Counted from the first letter of the stretch, positions 55,213-63,867 are shown. The stretch is DNA of 64,000 nt from Propionivibrio dicarboxylicus (GCA_945902805.1 CAMDMZ010000015.1:38155-102154); one strand, 5' to 3'. Program-made: numbers and translations. The notes: generated from the letters alone by a model not told the origin.

Positions 55213-55267
55213 GGTGCCGTCCCACCAGTCCCTAAAGGGGATTCCCTTCGGTCACGCCGACTTTTTT
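55213..55267 (-). repeat. Dispersed short repeat, copy 11 (split long form, intergenic)
   Basis: On the plus strand the two halves GGTGCCGTCCCACCAG and ACGCCGACTTTTTT are separated by about 25 bp that can fold (CCC TAAA GGG and AAGGG GATT CCCTT). It is the only intergenic copy and the only long one, directly after the pilin terminator. Confidence 0.75.
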
Positions 55268-55359
55268 CTTCCCTTCCCTGAAGTTTCTGCGTAAACTGAC
55301 GTTAATTCGTTTTGAATCTAAGAGTTGCGTCACTTTATTGGAACTTTACTTGAACAGCT

Positions 55360-56319
55360 ATGGTTTCGCTCCGCCTTTCCCGGTCGAGCAATAATTCCGG
55401 TCCCTGGACCGCGCTTTGTTTTCATCCTGGTCGGATGGACTTGGCGCGCGTTCGGCATGGCATTGCCGGAAAGAAACCAGTACTCGAAATGTTCGAGTCG
55501 TTTGACTCGGGCAAAGACGCACTCGATGCATTAAAGCGGCTGCGCAAGCAGTTCGGGTTGCAAAAGGCACGCTGCACTACCTTGCTGCAGCCAACCGAGT
55601 ATCAAGTGTTGCAACTTGAGACGCCGGCCGTGACCGATCCCGACGAGCGTATGGAAGTCTTCCGCGCGCGCCTGCAGGACATGATCGAAACACCAATTGC
55701 CCACGTGACCCTGGATGTATTCGATATCCCGACCGATGCCCATGCGCCCGGCCGGACCAAAAATTCGTATGCAGTCGTGGCCGGAAACGCCGGCATCGCG
55801 CCTAAGGTTCAGCTTTTTCACAACGCCGGGGTAAATCTCAAAGCGATTGACATCCCGGAACTGGCACAGCGCAATCTGGCCAGATTCTGCGAGCAGGAAA
55901 ACCGCGCGCTGGCTTTTCTAAGCTTCGACGAATCGGGTGGTTTACTTACTTTCACGGCGAACGGCGAACTTTTCATGGTGCGCCGTGTTGATATCACGCT
56001 GACCGCCTTGCTGACGGATGACATGGATCGGCGGTCGACGCTATTCGATCGCATCGGGCTTGAAGTACAGCGCTCACTGGATCACTTTGATCGCCAGTAC
56101 GGTGGCTTTCTGCCCTTGTCGCGACTGGTGATCGGGCCGCAACCAGATGCGACACCGCTGCAGGGCTACCTCAAGGACTATCTGGCGATTGCCATTGACG
56201 TTATTGATCTGGCGGACCTGATAGATATTTCGGCTATTCCCGAACTGCGCGACGCCGGGCGTCAGGCGCAATGCTTGCAAGCTGTGGGCGCGGCTTTGCG
56301 TGACGAAGGCATGGCATGA
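55360..56319 (+). CDS. mshI: MSHA biogenesis protein MshI (PilM-like)
   Basis: A 319-residue cytoplasmic actin-like protein: GPWTALCFHPGRMDLARVRHG; LLQPTEYQVLQLETPAVTDPDERMEVFRARLQDM, the GspL/PilM pattern also seen in GspL of this window. Late MshI segments include SLDHFDRQYGGFLPLSRLVIGPQ. It overlaps the next gene by ATGA. Confidence 0.85.
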   Translation: MVSLRLSRSSNNSGPWTALCFHPGRMDLARVRHGIAGKKPVLEMFESFDSGKDALDALKRLRKQFGLQKARCTTLLQPTEYQVLQLETPAVTDPDERMEVFRARLQDMIETPIAHVTLDVFDIPTDAHAPGRTKNSYAVVAGNAGIAPKVQLFHNAGVNLKAIDIPELAQRNLARFCEQENRALAFLSFDESGGLLTFTANGELFMVRRVDITLTALLTDDMDRRSTLFDRIGLEVQRSLDHFDRQYGGFLPLSRLVIGPQPDATPLQGYLKDYLAIAIDVIDLADLIDISAIPELRDAGRQAQCLQAVGAALRDEGMA

Positions 56320-57014
56320 GCCAGCAGATCAACCTTTATAACGCTGCGTTCGTCCCCAAGCGCGAACTGATCACGGCGAAGAATCTGGCGGTGGCGGCGG
56401 GCGTACTGTTGGTGTCATTGTCCGCGTTTGGCGCCTGGGCGGCGCTGCAGGCGCAGCAAAAAGCCAGCGCAGCTGCAGCGGCGCAGACGCAGTTGAAACA
56501 AACGCAAGCGGCGATGGAGGCAGCGCGTATCGCGAGTGAAGCGCGCAAGCCGAGCGCGGCCTTGCAAGCCGAACTTGACCAAACGCGACGCCTGTTGGCG
56601 ATGCGTGAGGAGGTGCTTGCCGTCCTTAGTCTGGGCATGGGGGAAGGCAAGGACAAGGGCGGCGCTGGCTTTGGTGATTATCTGGCCGGTCTGGCTCGAC
56701 AGACACGCGAAGGCTTGTGGTTGAGCGGCTTCAGTATTTCTGCCGGCGGTAGCAGCATGACTTTAAGTGGCCGAACTCTGGACAAGGCGACCTTGCCTGA
56801 CTACGTGCGCCGGCTCAACAACGAACCGGCATTTGCCGGCAAAGCCTTCGCCGGTTTGCAAATGGACTATCGCGAGCTTGTCCGTGGCACCGAGACGAAG
56901 ACTACCGCCGTCCCGCCAGCACCGACTTTTCCGGCCGTTGTCCCCGCACCGGCGCGTTACATCGAGTTCAAACTGGTCGCTGAAAACACTGTCGCTACGG
57001 AGACCAAGCGATGA
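56316..57014 (+). CDS. PilN-like MSHA inner-membrane protein
   Basis: A 232-residue bitopic protein: short cytoplasmic N-terminus SQQINLYNAAF (PilN-type INL-Y motif that contacts PilM), one transmembrane helix near 24-44, an Ala/Gln coiled coil and a periplasmic ferredoxin-like domain. Residues about 197-204 (AVPPAPTF) near the C-terminus are encoded by a dispersed repeat. It overlaps both neighbours. Confidence 0.8.
   Translation: MSQQINLYNAAFVPKRELITAKNLAVAAGVLLVSLSAFGAWAALQAQQKASAAAAAQTQLKQTQAAMEAARIASEARKPSAALQAELDQTRRLLAMREEVLAVLSLGMGEGKDKGGAGFGDYLAGLARQTREGLWLSGFSISAGGSSMTLSGRTLDKATLPDYVRRLNNEPAFAGKAFAGLQMDYRELVRGTETKTTAVPPAPTFPAVVPAPARYIEFKLVAENTVATETKR
56905..56930 (-). repeat. Dispersed short repeat, copy 12 (minus form, in PilN-like gene)
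   Basis: On the plus strand CCGCCGTCCCGCCAG then CACCGACTTTT; consensus-perfect. It is read TAVPPAPTF. Confidence 0.88.
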
Positions 57015-57721
57015 AGCTTTGGGCCCATTATCTTTCCTGGTTTGGCGCGTTGCAGCCGCGTGAGCGAAACATCGTGGCGCTCGCCGTCCTGCTCGGTGGT
57101 TTGTTTCTGGGCTACACCTACGGTATCGAACCGAACCTGCTTAAGGCACGCCGTGATGCCCGCGCGACTGAAGATGCCACCGCCTCCACTGGCCAACTGG
57201 CGCAGCAATTGGTCGCATTGAATGGCCTGAACAAAGATCCCGATGCGCCCCTGCGAACCCAGCTCGAAGAACTCAAAGGGAGCGTTGCGGCACAAAGCGA
57301 ACGTTTTATCGCCGTCGAGCGCAGCATGGTGCCACCAGCGGCGATGCCCGGCCTGCTGGAAAGTTTTCTGGGACGCGCCAGTGCACTGAAATTGGTCAGT
57401 TTGCGCACCGTGGCACCAACGCCTCTGATCGAGCGGAAGCCGCCGGCAGATGCCAAGGACAAACCAATTCTGGCCGTAGGCGCACAAGCCGAGGCCGCCG
57501 CGTTGGAGATTGCTGGCGCGCCGAATCTGTTCAAGCACGGCGTTGAACTGACACTGGAAGGCAATTACAACGAGCTGCTGGCGTATGTGCAAGCTTTGGA
57601 GGATGCACCGCAGCGCTTGCTCTGGGGCAAAATGACGCTGACGACGCTCGAATATCCACGTTCGCAGCTAGTTCTGACGGTTTATACCTTGAGCCTGGAG
57701 AAATCATGGCTGGTGTTGTGA
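57011..57721 (+). CDS. mshJ: MSHA biogenesis protein MshJ (PilO/GspM-like)
   Basis: A 236-residue bitopic protein: transmembrane helix near 18-35 (ERNIVALAVLLGGLFLGYTYG), a coiled coil and a periplasmic domain with a late GVELTLEGNYNELLAYVQALEDAPQRLLWGKM block typical of MshJ. It is coupled by overlap to the PilN-like and mshK genes. Confidence 0.85.
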   Translation: MKLWAHYLSWFGALQPRERNIVALAVLLGGLFLGYTYGIEPNLLKARRDARATEDATASTGQLAQQLVALNGLNKDPDAPLRTQLEELKGSVAAQSERFIAVERSMVPPAAMPGLLESFLGRASALKLVSLRTVAPTPLIERKPPADAKDKPILAVGAQAEAAALEIAGAPNLFKHGVELTLEGNYNELLAYVQALEDAPQRLLWGKMTLTTLEYPRSQLVLTVYTLSLEKSWLVL

Positions 57722-58113
57722 TCTTACGGGCGTGCTTGCTGCTTCTGCTGGGAACCGCGTGCACCATAGCGGGCGCACAGTCGCTACCTGATCCGACGCG
57801 TCCGCCATCCGCATTTGCCGGGGTGGCTGGTGCGGGTCCCGCTAGCGGCATGGATAGCGGGAGTCCAGTGGCCGCAGGACCGCAACTGCAGTCGGTAATA
57901 ATGCGTCAGGGTGCCAAATCGCGTGCCCTGATTAGCGGTGAATGGTTTGAACAGGGCCAGACTCGTGGCGATTCAAGACTGGTCAAAATTACCGCTGATC
58001 GAGTAGAAATGAGGGGGCCGCAGGGGCGGGAGATTTTGAAGCTAACGCCCGATGTCGAAAAGAAGCTGGTGACAGATCGCAGCGGCAAAAAATTGCAGGG
58101 GACGAAATTGTGA
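57706..58113 (+). CDS. mshK: MSHA biogenesis protein MshK
   Basis: A 135-residue exported protein (signal VVILRACLLLLLGTACTIAGAQ) with the MshK/PilP-like start LPDPTRPPSAFAG and a small beta domain (LQSVIMRQGAKSRALISGEWFEQGQT). It likely links the inner complex to the secretin. It overlaps mshJ and mshL. Confidence 0.85.
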   Translation: MAGVVILRACLLLLLGTACTIAGAQSLPDPTRPPSAFAGVAGAGPASGMDSGSPVAAGPQLQSVIMRQGAKSRALISGEWFEQGQTRGDSRLVKITADRVEMRGPQGREILKLTPDVEKKLVTDRSGKKLQGTKL

Positions 58114-59861
58114 AACCGCATCGCGCTGGGGATTTTGGATTGCGAGGCTTGGCTTGGGTGCCCGGCCTGGCGCTGTTGCTCGTCTTGAGCGGCTGCGCCA
58201 CGCCCGCCGCACCACCGCCAACTGCGGTGCTCGACGCCATTCAGCGTGAATTGGGCGACGCTGCGAATCCAGCCAACAATCAGAAGTTGGCGGTCGAGCA
58301 GGCATTGTTGCCGCCACTGCAACTGGAGATTCCGAAAACTGCCGAGGCACGCTTCGATATCGCCGTACAGAACGCTCCCGCCAGCCAGGTCTATAACGCC
58401 ATTGTGGTCGGTACGCCCTTCAGCATGCTGGTGCCGCCAGAGTTGACCGGCAATGTCACGTTAAACCTGAAAAAAGTAACTGTGCGTGAAGTGCTTGATG
58501 CCCTGCGTGACATTTACGGCTATGACTATCGCGTACAGGGAGACCGCATCTTCCCCCAATCGCTCGAAGTGCAAACACGGGTGTTTCACGTCAATTACCT
58601 GGCAGGCCAGCGCCAGGGTTCAACCAACGTTAGTTTGAGTTCGACATCGATCACTAGCTCTGGCAGTTCCGGTACCGCATCCGTCCCCGCCATTAGCCAA
58701 AATGTAACCCCGCCGGGAACAGGTGCTTCAGGTACTACGGGGCGAGCCGGCGGCGGTTCTACGGTGACTACCGATTCGAAGAATGACTTTTGGGGCGAGT
58801 TGAAACTGGCTCTGGACGCCATTGTGGGGGATGCAAAGAATGTGGTGATCAACCGCTCCTCCGGCGTTGTTTTGGTAATTGCGACTCCGATCAAATTGCG
58901 TGAGGTTGAGAAGTACATCAAGACCACCGCTGGCGTGATCGAGCGCCAGGTGATGCTGGAAGCCAAGATCATCGAGGTGTCGCTCAATGAGGAATACCAG
59001 GGCGGCGTGAATTGGGCCGCGTTTGGTACGGCGCGACGAAATGGCAGTTTTGTTGGCAATTATGCGATTGGCTCGCAAGCACCCAGCACCATGCTAACAG
59101 CATCCGGGGCGATCACCGCACCGAATGTCGCCGTCAGCGTTGGCGCCGCCGCCGGAGCCATTGCGACCGGATTATCACGCGGTTTTTACGGCATGGCTTT
59201 CCAGTCTGGCGAGTTCGCAGCGATGTTGAATTTCCTCGAAGGCCAGGGTACGGTGCACGTGCTCTCCAGCCCGCGAGTGGCGACACTGAACAACCAAAAG
59301 GCGGTGCTGAAAGTCGGCAACGACGAGTTCTATGTCACCAATGTCTCGACCACGACGACAACTGGCACCGGAGCGACGACGACCAGCCCAACGGTCACCT
59401 TGCAGCCGTTCTTCTCGGGTATCGCCCTTGATGTCACGCCACAGATCGACGCGCATGACCAGATCATTCTGCACGTACATCCATCAATCAGCACGGTCTC
59501 GGAAAAAACCAAGATCATCGATCTCGGTTCTGGTGGCAGCCTGAGCCTGCCCCTGGCGGCGAGTTCGATCAATGAATCGGACGCGATTGTGCGCGTACGC
59601 GATGGGCAGATCGTTGCCATTGGTGGCTTGATGCGCCAACGCCAAGCCGGCGATCGTTCCGGTTTGCCAGGCATGGCCGATACCGCCGCGAGTTTGCTGC
59701 TCGGTCATCGTGGCCGCAGCATGACCAAGAGCGAACTGGTGATCCTGATCAAACCCACCGTGATTCGTGACGATCGTGACTGGCTGCCGGCACTCCAGGA
59801 AATCAATCAGCGCTTGCAGGAATACGCGCCGGCGCAACCGGTGCACATCATTCGGCCCTAA
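58110..59861 (+). CDS. mshL: MSHA secretin MshL (lipoprotein)
   Basis: A 583-residue secretin: lipoprotein signal LALLLVLSGC (lipobox LSGC), secretin N domain (FSMLVPPELTGNVTLNLKKVTVREVLDALRDIYGYDY), and the secretin core (ERQVMLEAKIIEVSLNEEYQGGVNW; GQIVAIGGLMRQ; SELVILIKPTVI). A Ser/Thr/Gly-rich insert near 170-215 is in the usual place for MshL. It is the outer-membrane pore for this pilus. Confidence 0.93.
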   Translation: MKPHRAGDFGLRGLAWVPGLALLLVLSGCATPAAPPPTAVLDAIQRELGDAANPANNQKLAVEQALLPPLQLEIPKTAEARFDIAVQNAPASQVYNAIVVGTPFSMLVPPELTGNVTLNLKKVTVREVLDALRDIYGYDYRVQGDRIFPQSLEVQTRVFHVNYLAGQRQGSTNVSLSSTSITSSGSSGTASVPAISQNVTPPGTGASGTTGRAGGGSTVTTDSKNDFWGELKLALDAIVGDAKNVVINRSSGVVLVIATPIKLREVEKYIKTTAGVIERQVMLEAKIIEVSLNEEYQGGVNWAAFGTARRNGSFVGNYAIGSQAPSTMLTASGAITAPNVAVSVGAAAGAIATGLSRGFYGMAFQSGEFAAMLNFLEGQGTVHVLSSPRVATLNNQKAVLKVGNDEFYVTNVSTTTTTGTGATTTSPTVTLQPFFSGIALDVTPQIDAHDQIILHVHPSISTVSEKTKIIDLGSGGSLSLPLAASSINESDAIVRVRDGQIVAIGGLMRQRQAGDRSGLPGMADTAASLLLGHRGRSMTKSELVILIKPTVIRDDRDWLPALQEINQRLQEYAPAQPVHIIRP

Positions 59862-59881
59862 TCGGCCGTTTTCCTGCCGCC

Positions 59882-60718
59882 ATGTATCTGGAGCACTTCG
59901 GGCTTACTGAATACCCTTTCGGCATCACTCCGGACACCAGCTACGTCTTCTCTGCCACCGCGCATCAAGAGGCGCTGAATACCTTGCTGATCGCCATCGA
60001 AAGTGGCGAAGGTTTCATCAAGATCACAGGCGAAATTGGTACCGGAAAAACGCTGCTGTGTCGGCGCTTTGTTTCTCAGCTCGAGAAATCCGGGGCCTTG
60101 GTGGCCTACATCCCGAATCCGCAACTCGAACCGCGCACCTTGCTCCTGGCGATTGCTGAAGAACTCGCGGTCGCCTTGCCGGACGACGAATTGGAATTTC
60201 ATCTGATCAAGGCCCTGCATGTCTCCTTGCTGGAACGAGCGCGTGCCGGGCAGCGTGTCGTCGTTTGTCTGGACGAAGCCCAGGCCATTCCTTTGCCCAC
60301 CCTCGAACATTTGCGCCTGCTGTCCAATCTGGAGACCGAAAAAACCAAGCTGATGCAATTGGTTTTCTTCGGTCAGCCGGAACTTGATGATCATCTCGCT
60401 GATCCCTCCGTGCGTCAGTTGCGACAACGAATCGCCTTCGAATACCGTTTGCACGGCTTGTCGCATCTCGAGGTCGGCCAGTATCTCGCCCATCGCTTGC
60501 GCGTCGCCGGTTCGCGCCAGGAGCAACTGTTTACGCGCACGGCCGTGCGTCGCCTGCACAAAGCCAGTCGCGGCACCCCGCGCGTAGTCAATATTCTTGC
60601 CCACAAAGCCTTGCTCGCCACCTTTGGCGAGGGCGGGCAGCAGGTCAAAGGACATCATGTGCTGATGGCAGTGAAAGATTCCCCCGGCATTGCACGCGCG
60701 ATCGGGTGGTGGTCATGA
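59882..60718 (+). CDS. mshM: MSHA AAA-ATPase MshM (ExeA-like)
   Basis: A 278-residue AAA ATPase: MYLEHFGLTEYPFGITPDTSYVF, Walker A GEIGTGKTLLCRRFV, Walker B VVCLDEAQAIP and sensor FFGQPELDDHL. Lacks the C-terminal peptidoglycan-binding part of ExeA. In MSHA loci it precedes mshN. Its stop overlaps the mshN ATG. Confidence 0.92.
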   Translation: MYLEHFGLTEYPFGITPDTSYVFSATAHQEALNTLLIAIESGEGFIKITGEIGTGKTLLCRRFVSQLEKSGALVAYIPNPQLEPRTLLLAIAEELAVALPDDELEFHLIKALHVSLLERARAGQRVVVCLDEAQAIPLPTLEHLRLLSNLETEKTKLMQLVFFGQPELDDHLADPSVRQLRQRIAFEYRLHGLSHLEVGQYLAHRLRVAGSRQEQLFTRTAVRRLHKASRGTPRVVNILAHKALLATFGEGGQQVKGHHVLMAVKDSPGIARAIGWWS

Positions 60719-61785
60719 GCCTGATCAATTCAATGCTGCGTGATCTGGACAAGCGTCGTGCCGGCGATGAGACGCGTAAAGGACTACCGAGCATCGTTCG
60801 GCCGTTGCCGGCAGCGAAATCGAATCTGGCTCCGGTCGTCATGATCGCCCTAGTGCTGGCTGTAATAAGTGGTGCAATCGCGAGTTGGTGGCATTCGCGT
60901 ACCGAAGTAGCGACACCCGCGCCGATGGCGGCTGCACCAGAACCAACTCCGCCACCTTCACCGCCTCTACCCACCCAAATCGAGCCGATCGCTTTGCCGG
61001 TGACCGTCGCCACAATTGCGACGAGCCCGATCGAAGCCGCACCTGCCGTTGAAGTGCAAGCTACGGCCAGCGAAAAACCCCCAGCGACTGCGGCACCATT
61101 CGTCACGCTAGGTAATCTTCGCCTGGATGCACGGCTTAAGACCGCTCCCTTACCGAAAGCTCCCCCTGAGCAAGAATTTACGATTAGGGCGCCCAGCAAG
61201 CCAGTACCGCCAGTCACGTTAATTCGAGCCGAGCGCGAAGAGGACGATTGGCAGCGAGCGCAGCTGCTGCTTCACGACGGCCGTTCTGATCAAGCCGAGC
61301 CCTTGTTGCGTCGTGCGCTGCTCAATCAACCTGGTAACGTCTCGGCACGTCAGGCCCTGATCGGCATTTTGCTGCCCAGCCGACGCCATGCCGAGGCCGC
61401 CGAGTTGATGCGACTGGGCTTGGCGCAATCACCCGAGCAAACGGCGTGGGCAATGAATCTAGGTCGCCTTTACGTCGACAAGAACGACTATGCGGCGGCT
61501 TGGGAGGTCTTGGCGAAATCAGCCACGCATGCTCAACAAAACGCGGAGTATCTCGCCTTCTGTGGCACCGTACTACAGCGCTTGAACCGCTCTGCTGACG
61601 CCTTGCCCTATTACCGCAATGCCTTGCAGCTTAAGCCGCGAGAAGGGCGATGGTGGGTCGGTTATGGGATCGCGCTTGAATCTGATGGAAAGACAACAGA
61701 TGCGCGCGAGTCGTATCAGCGTGCGCGTAGTTTGGGCGAGCTACCAGCGGAAGTAATGAGCTTCGTCGAGCAAAAACTACGTTGA
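60715..61785 (+). CDS. mshN: MSHA TPR protein MshN
   Basis: A 356-residue bitopic protein: SLINSMLRDLDKRRAGDE is the conserved MshN start, a transmembrane helix near 40-58 (APVVMIALVLAVISGAIASW), a Pro/Ala-rich region and C-terminal TPR repeats (LLQRALL-type; GWEVLAKSATHAQQNAEYLAF; ALPYYRNALQLKP). It is the last gene of the msh block; prepilin-modifying or minor-pilin genes mshC, D, O, P, Q and the peptidase mshH/pilD are not in the window. Confidence 0.9.
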   Translation: MSLINSMLRDLDKRRAGDETRKGLPSIVRPLPAAKSNLAPVVMIALVLAVISGAIASWWHSRTEVATPAPMAAAPEPTPPPSPPLPTQIEPIALPVTVATIATSPIEAAPAVEVQATASEKPPATAAPFVTLGNLRLDARLKTAPLPKAPPEQEFTIRAPSKPVPPVTLIRAEREEDDWQRAQLLLHDGRSDQAEPLLRRALLNQPGNVSARQALIGILLPSRRHAEAAELMRLGLAQSPEQTAWAMNLGRLYVDKNDYAAAWEVLAKSATHAQQNAEYLAFCGTVLQRLNRSADALPYYRNALQLKPREGRWWVGYGIALESDGKTTDARESYQRARSLGELPAEVMSFVEQKLR

Positions 61786-61799
61786 TGGCGGTGCCTTCG

Positions 61800-62195
61800 T
61801 TAGTGCTGGTCGGGCTGCATTTGCTCAACCGCATTCAGTCGACCTTGCGCCCAGATTCGTAATGATACGAGTGGCCCGGTGAGCTGCAAAAACTCTTCCT
61901 GAATAGTGCGCCGGAGTTTGTCGCGTCGTACCGGTTCAGCCTTCACCAATTGATCAAAGAGGGCTTCAAGCAAGTCGCGGGCTTTTTGTTCGGCCGTGCG
62001 GCGCACTTGCAGACGAGCATCGAGCGCCGCCGTTTCTTCGCTCAGAGGGAAAGGAATCGCGAGAGTTGCTAGGCGCGCGACCTCGCGTACGGTATCGGCA
62101 CGCTGGATGGTTCCCTCCTGCGCTTCGGACCGCGTCTGGAAGCGGCGTAGCTCCATGCGGAGAAGATTGCGATCGACGGGATCATGTTGAGCCAT
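61800..62195 (-). CDS. Coiled-coil hypothetical protein
   Basis: A 131-residue hydrophilic, helical protein (RRFQTRSEAQEGTIQRADTVREVARLATL; EQKARDLLEALFDQLVKAEPVRRDKLRRTIQEEFL) not matched to a named family. The ATG at 62195 lies 7 bp after TATAAT (62208-62203 on this strand), so a transcript would be nearly leaderless. It is placed between comF and mshN. Confidence 0.65.
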   Translation of the reverse strand: MAQHDPVDRNLLRMELRRFQTRSEAQEGTIQRADTVREVARLATLAIPFPLSEETAALDARLQVRRTAEQKARDLLEALFDQLVKAEPVRRDKLRRTIQEEFLQLTGPLVSLRIWAQGRLNAVEQMQPDQH

Positions 62196-62223
62196 GTGGC
62201 TGATTATAGTGGCGCGCGTCTGG

Positions 62224-62925
62224 CTAGGCGTGCCGTAGCGCACGTGCCACTACTCGATTCTCGACACGGATAGCGCCATGCAATTTGAGAGTCCGTGCAA
62301 GCTCGTCGAGCGTCGCACCCGTCGTCATTACATCGTCCACGACCCAAATCGTCTTCCCTGTCAGATCGACGTCACATTCGAAAGCGTGACGAATATTGGT
62401 CGCCCGTACCTTCCAGGGCAGGGTCGTCTGCGGAGTGGTATGCCGGGAACGACGAACGGCGGTCAATTCCAGTGGTATCCCCAACCGTCGCGCCAAGGGG
62501 CGTGCCAGTTCAATTGCCTGATTAAAACCTCGTTCGACCAAGCGCTGCGCGGAAAGCGGCACGGGCAGGATCAGATCCGGCGTTGCGGACGTCGGCAGAC
62601 TGACCAAGGCCTGAGCAAAAAAATCGGCGCTGGCGAGACGGCGACCATACTTCAGCGCCAAGATAAGTTTGTCGGTGGGGTAAGCGTAGCGATACGCAAC
62701 AATGGTCGCGTCAAAATGTTTGGGGCGCCTCAGGCACTCACCGCATATCGTGTTGTGCGCAGAAGGCAGTGCACAAACGGGGCAACACTCTGCCGGAATT
62801 GGTCGTAAATCAGAACGGCAGCGCTGGCATATCGTATCGGATTCGCTGTCCCGACCACACAACATGCAACTGGCGGGCACTACAGTACTCAGGACGTGAG
62901 CGAATGCCTTATACCGCTCCCTCAC
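62224..62925 (-). CDS. comF: ComF-family protein (amidophosphoribosyltransferase-like)
   Basis: A 233-residue protein of the ComF/GntX family: zinc-ribbon CMLCGRDSESDTICQRCRSDL and CCPVCALPSAHNTICGECL, then a phosphoribosyltransferase-like fold ending with the PRPP loop TIWVVDDVMTTGATLDELARTLK. In naturally competent bacteria ComF helps process incoming DNA. GTG at 62925 is preferred to the ATG at 63009, which would overlap bioC. Residues 95-102 (RLASADFF) come from a dispersed repeat. Confidence 0.92.
   Translation of the reverse strand: MRERYKAFAHVLSTVVPASCMLCGRDSESDTICQRCRSDLRPIPAECCPVCALPSAHNTICGECLRRPKHFDATIVAYRYAYPTDKLILALKYGRRLASADFFAQALVSLPTSATPDLILPVPLSAQRLVERGFNQAIELARPLARRLGIPLELTAVRRSRHTTPQTTLPWKVRATNIRHAFECDVDLTGKTIWVVDDVMTTGATLDELARTLKLHGAIRVENRVVARALRHA
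62617..62643 (+). repeat. Dispersed short repeat, copy 13 (plus form, in comF)
   Basis: A7, TCGGCGCTGG and CGAGACGGCG; the leading G of GTCGG is A. It is antisense to comF, which reads LASADFF. Confidence 0.78.
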
Positions 62926-62989
62926 CCATGTTCCCGTTTGCCAAATTGACAAGAACTTTCCCTTCGACCAATATCCTATCGACCATTCT

Positions 62990-63829
62990 ATGCCCCGAGA
63001 TCCCCACAAACTACTTCAACAGCAGTTCGCACGCGCTGCCGCCAGTTATGACGAAGCCGCTGTCCTAGCAAGGGAATCCGGATTACGGATGGGCGAGCGA
63101 CTCGACTATGTGAAGATTGCTCCGCGTCGGGTCGCTGACATTGGGTGTGCGACGGGCGATGGCGTTCTGGAATTGCAAAGGCGTTATCCGAACACACGGA
63201 CCTTTGCTATTGACTATGCGCTGCCCATGTTGCAAATACTGCAGGCGAGAACGCCAAAGCTTTTGCGCCTGATGGGGCGGGGTCCGCGAGTAGTATCCGG
63301 GGATGTAAATGCCTTACCACTCGCGGGAAATGTTCTCGGTCTCGTCTGGTCGAATTTGATGCTCCACTGGCTCCCTGATCCATTGCCCGCATTCAAGGAA
63401 ATACACCGTGTACTTGAGGTCGGCGGCCTGTTTATGTTCGCAACACTCGGGCCGGACACGCTCAAAGAGCTTCGCGTTGCGGGTCAAAAAGTCGGCGCTG
63501 GTGAGACGGCGCGGCAATTCTTAGACATGCACGATTTAGGTGACATGTTGCTCACTGCAGGTTTCGCCGACCCAGTGATGGATATGGAAATGATTCGCTT
63601 CCACTACCGCAGCCCACGTCGATTTCTCTCTGATCAACGCCACCTTGGCGTGCGTGGTCACCTGTTAGGGGATCTCCCCTGGCAAACCTGGCGCAGTATT
63701 TTCGACGTGGCCAGAGATGATAAAGGCGGTTTGCCAATGAGCTACGAGTTGATATTTGGGCACGCGTGGAAAGCTGCGCCGAAAACCACTGCGGCTGGTC
63801 GCATGCCGGTCACTTTCCATCGGCAATAG
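62990..63829 (+). CDS. bioC: Malonyl-ACP O-methyltransferase BioC
   Basis: A 279-residue methyltransferase that methylates malonyl-ACP to start pimelate synthesis for biotin. SAM motif VADIGCATGDGVLELQRRYP; LVWSNLMLHWLPDPLPAFKEIHRVL; and the BioC-type LDMHDLGDMLLTAGFADPVMDMEMIRFHY. Residues about 166-173 (KVGAGETA) come from a dispersed repeat in a loop; flanking alignment length appears unchanged. Confidence 0.93.
   Translation: MPRDPHKLLQQQFARAAASYDEAAVLARESGLRMGERLDYVKIAPRRVADIGCATGDGVLELQRRYPNTRTFAIDYALPMLQILQARTPKLLRLMGRGPRVVSGDVNALPLAGNVLGLVWSNLMLHWLPDPLPAFKEIHRVLEVGGLFMFATLGPDTLKELRVAGQKVGAGETARQFLDMHDLGDMLLTAGFADPVMDMEMIRFHYRSPRRFLSDQRHLGVRGHLLGDLPWQTWRSIFDVARDDKGGLPMSYELIFGHAWKAAPKTTAAGRMPVTFHRQ
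63486..63513 (+). repeat. Dispersed short repeat, copy 14 (plus form, in bioC)
   Basis: A5, GTCGGCGCTGG and TGAGACGGCGCGG; consensus with one change. It is read KVGAGETAR. Confidence 0.82.
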
Positions 63830-63867
63830 CGCACCTTGCTGATGCTTTTCGCCCCTAAAAAACAAAA

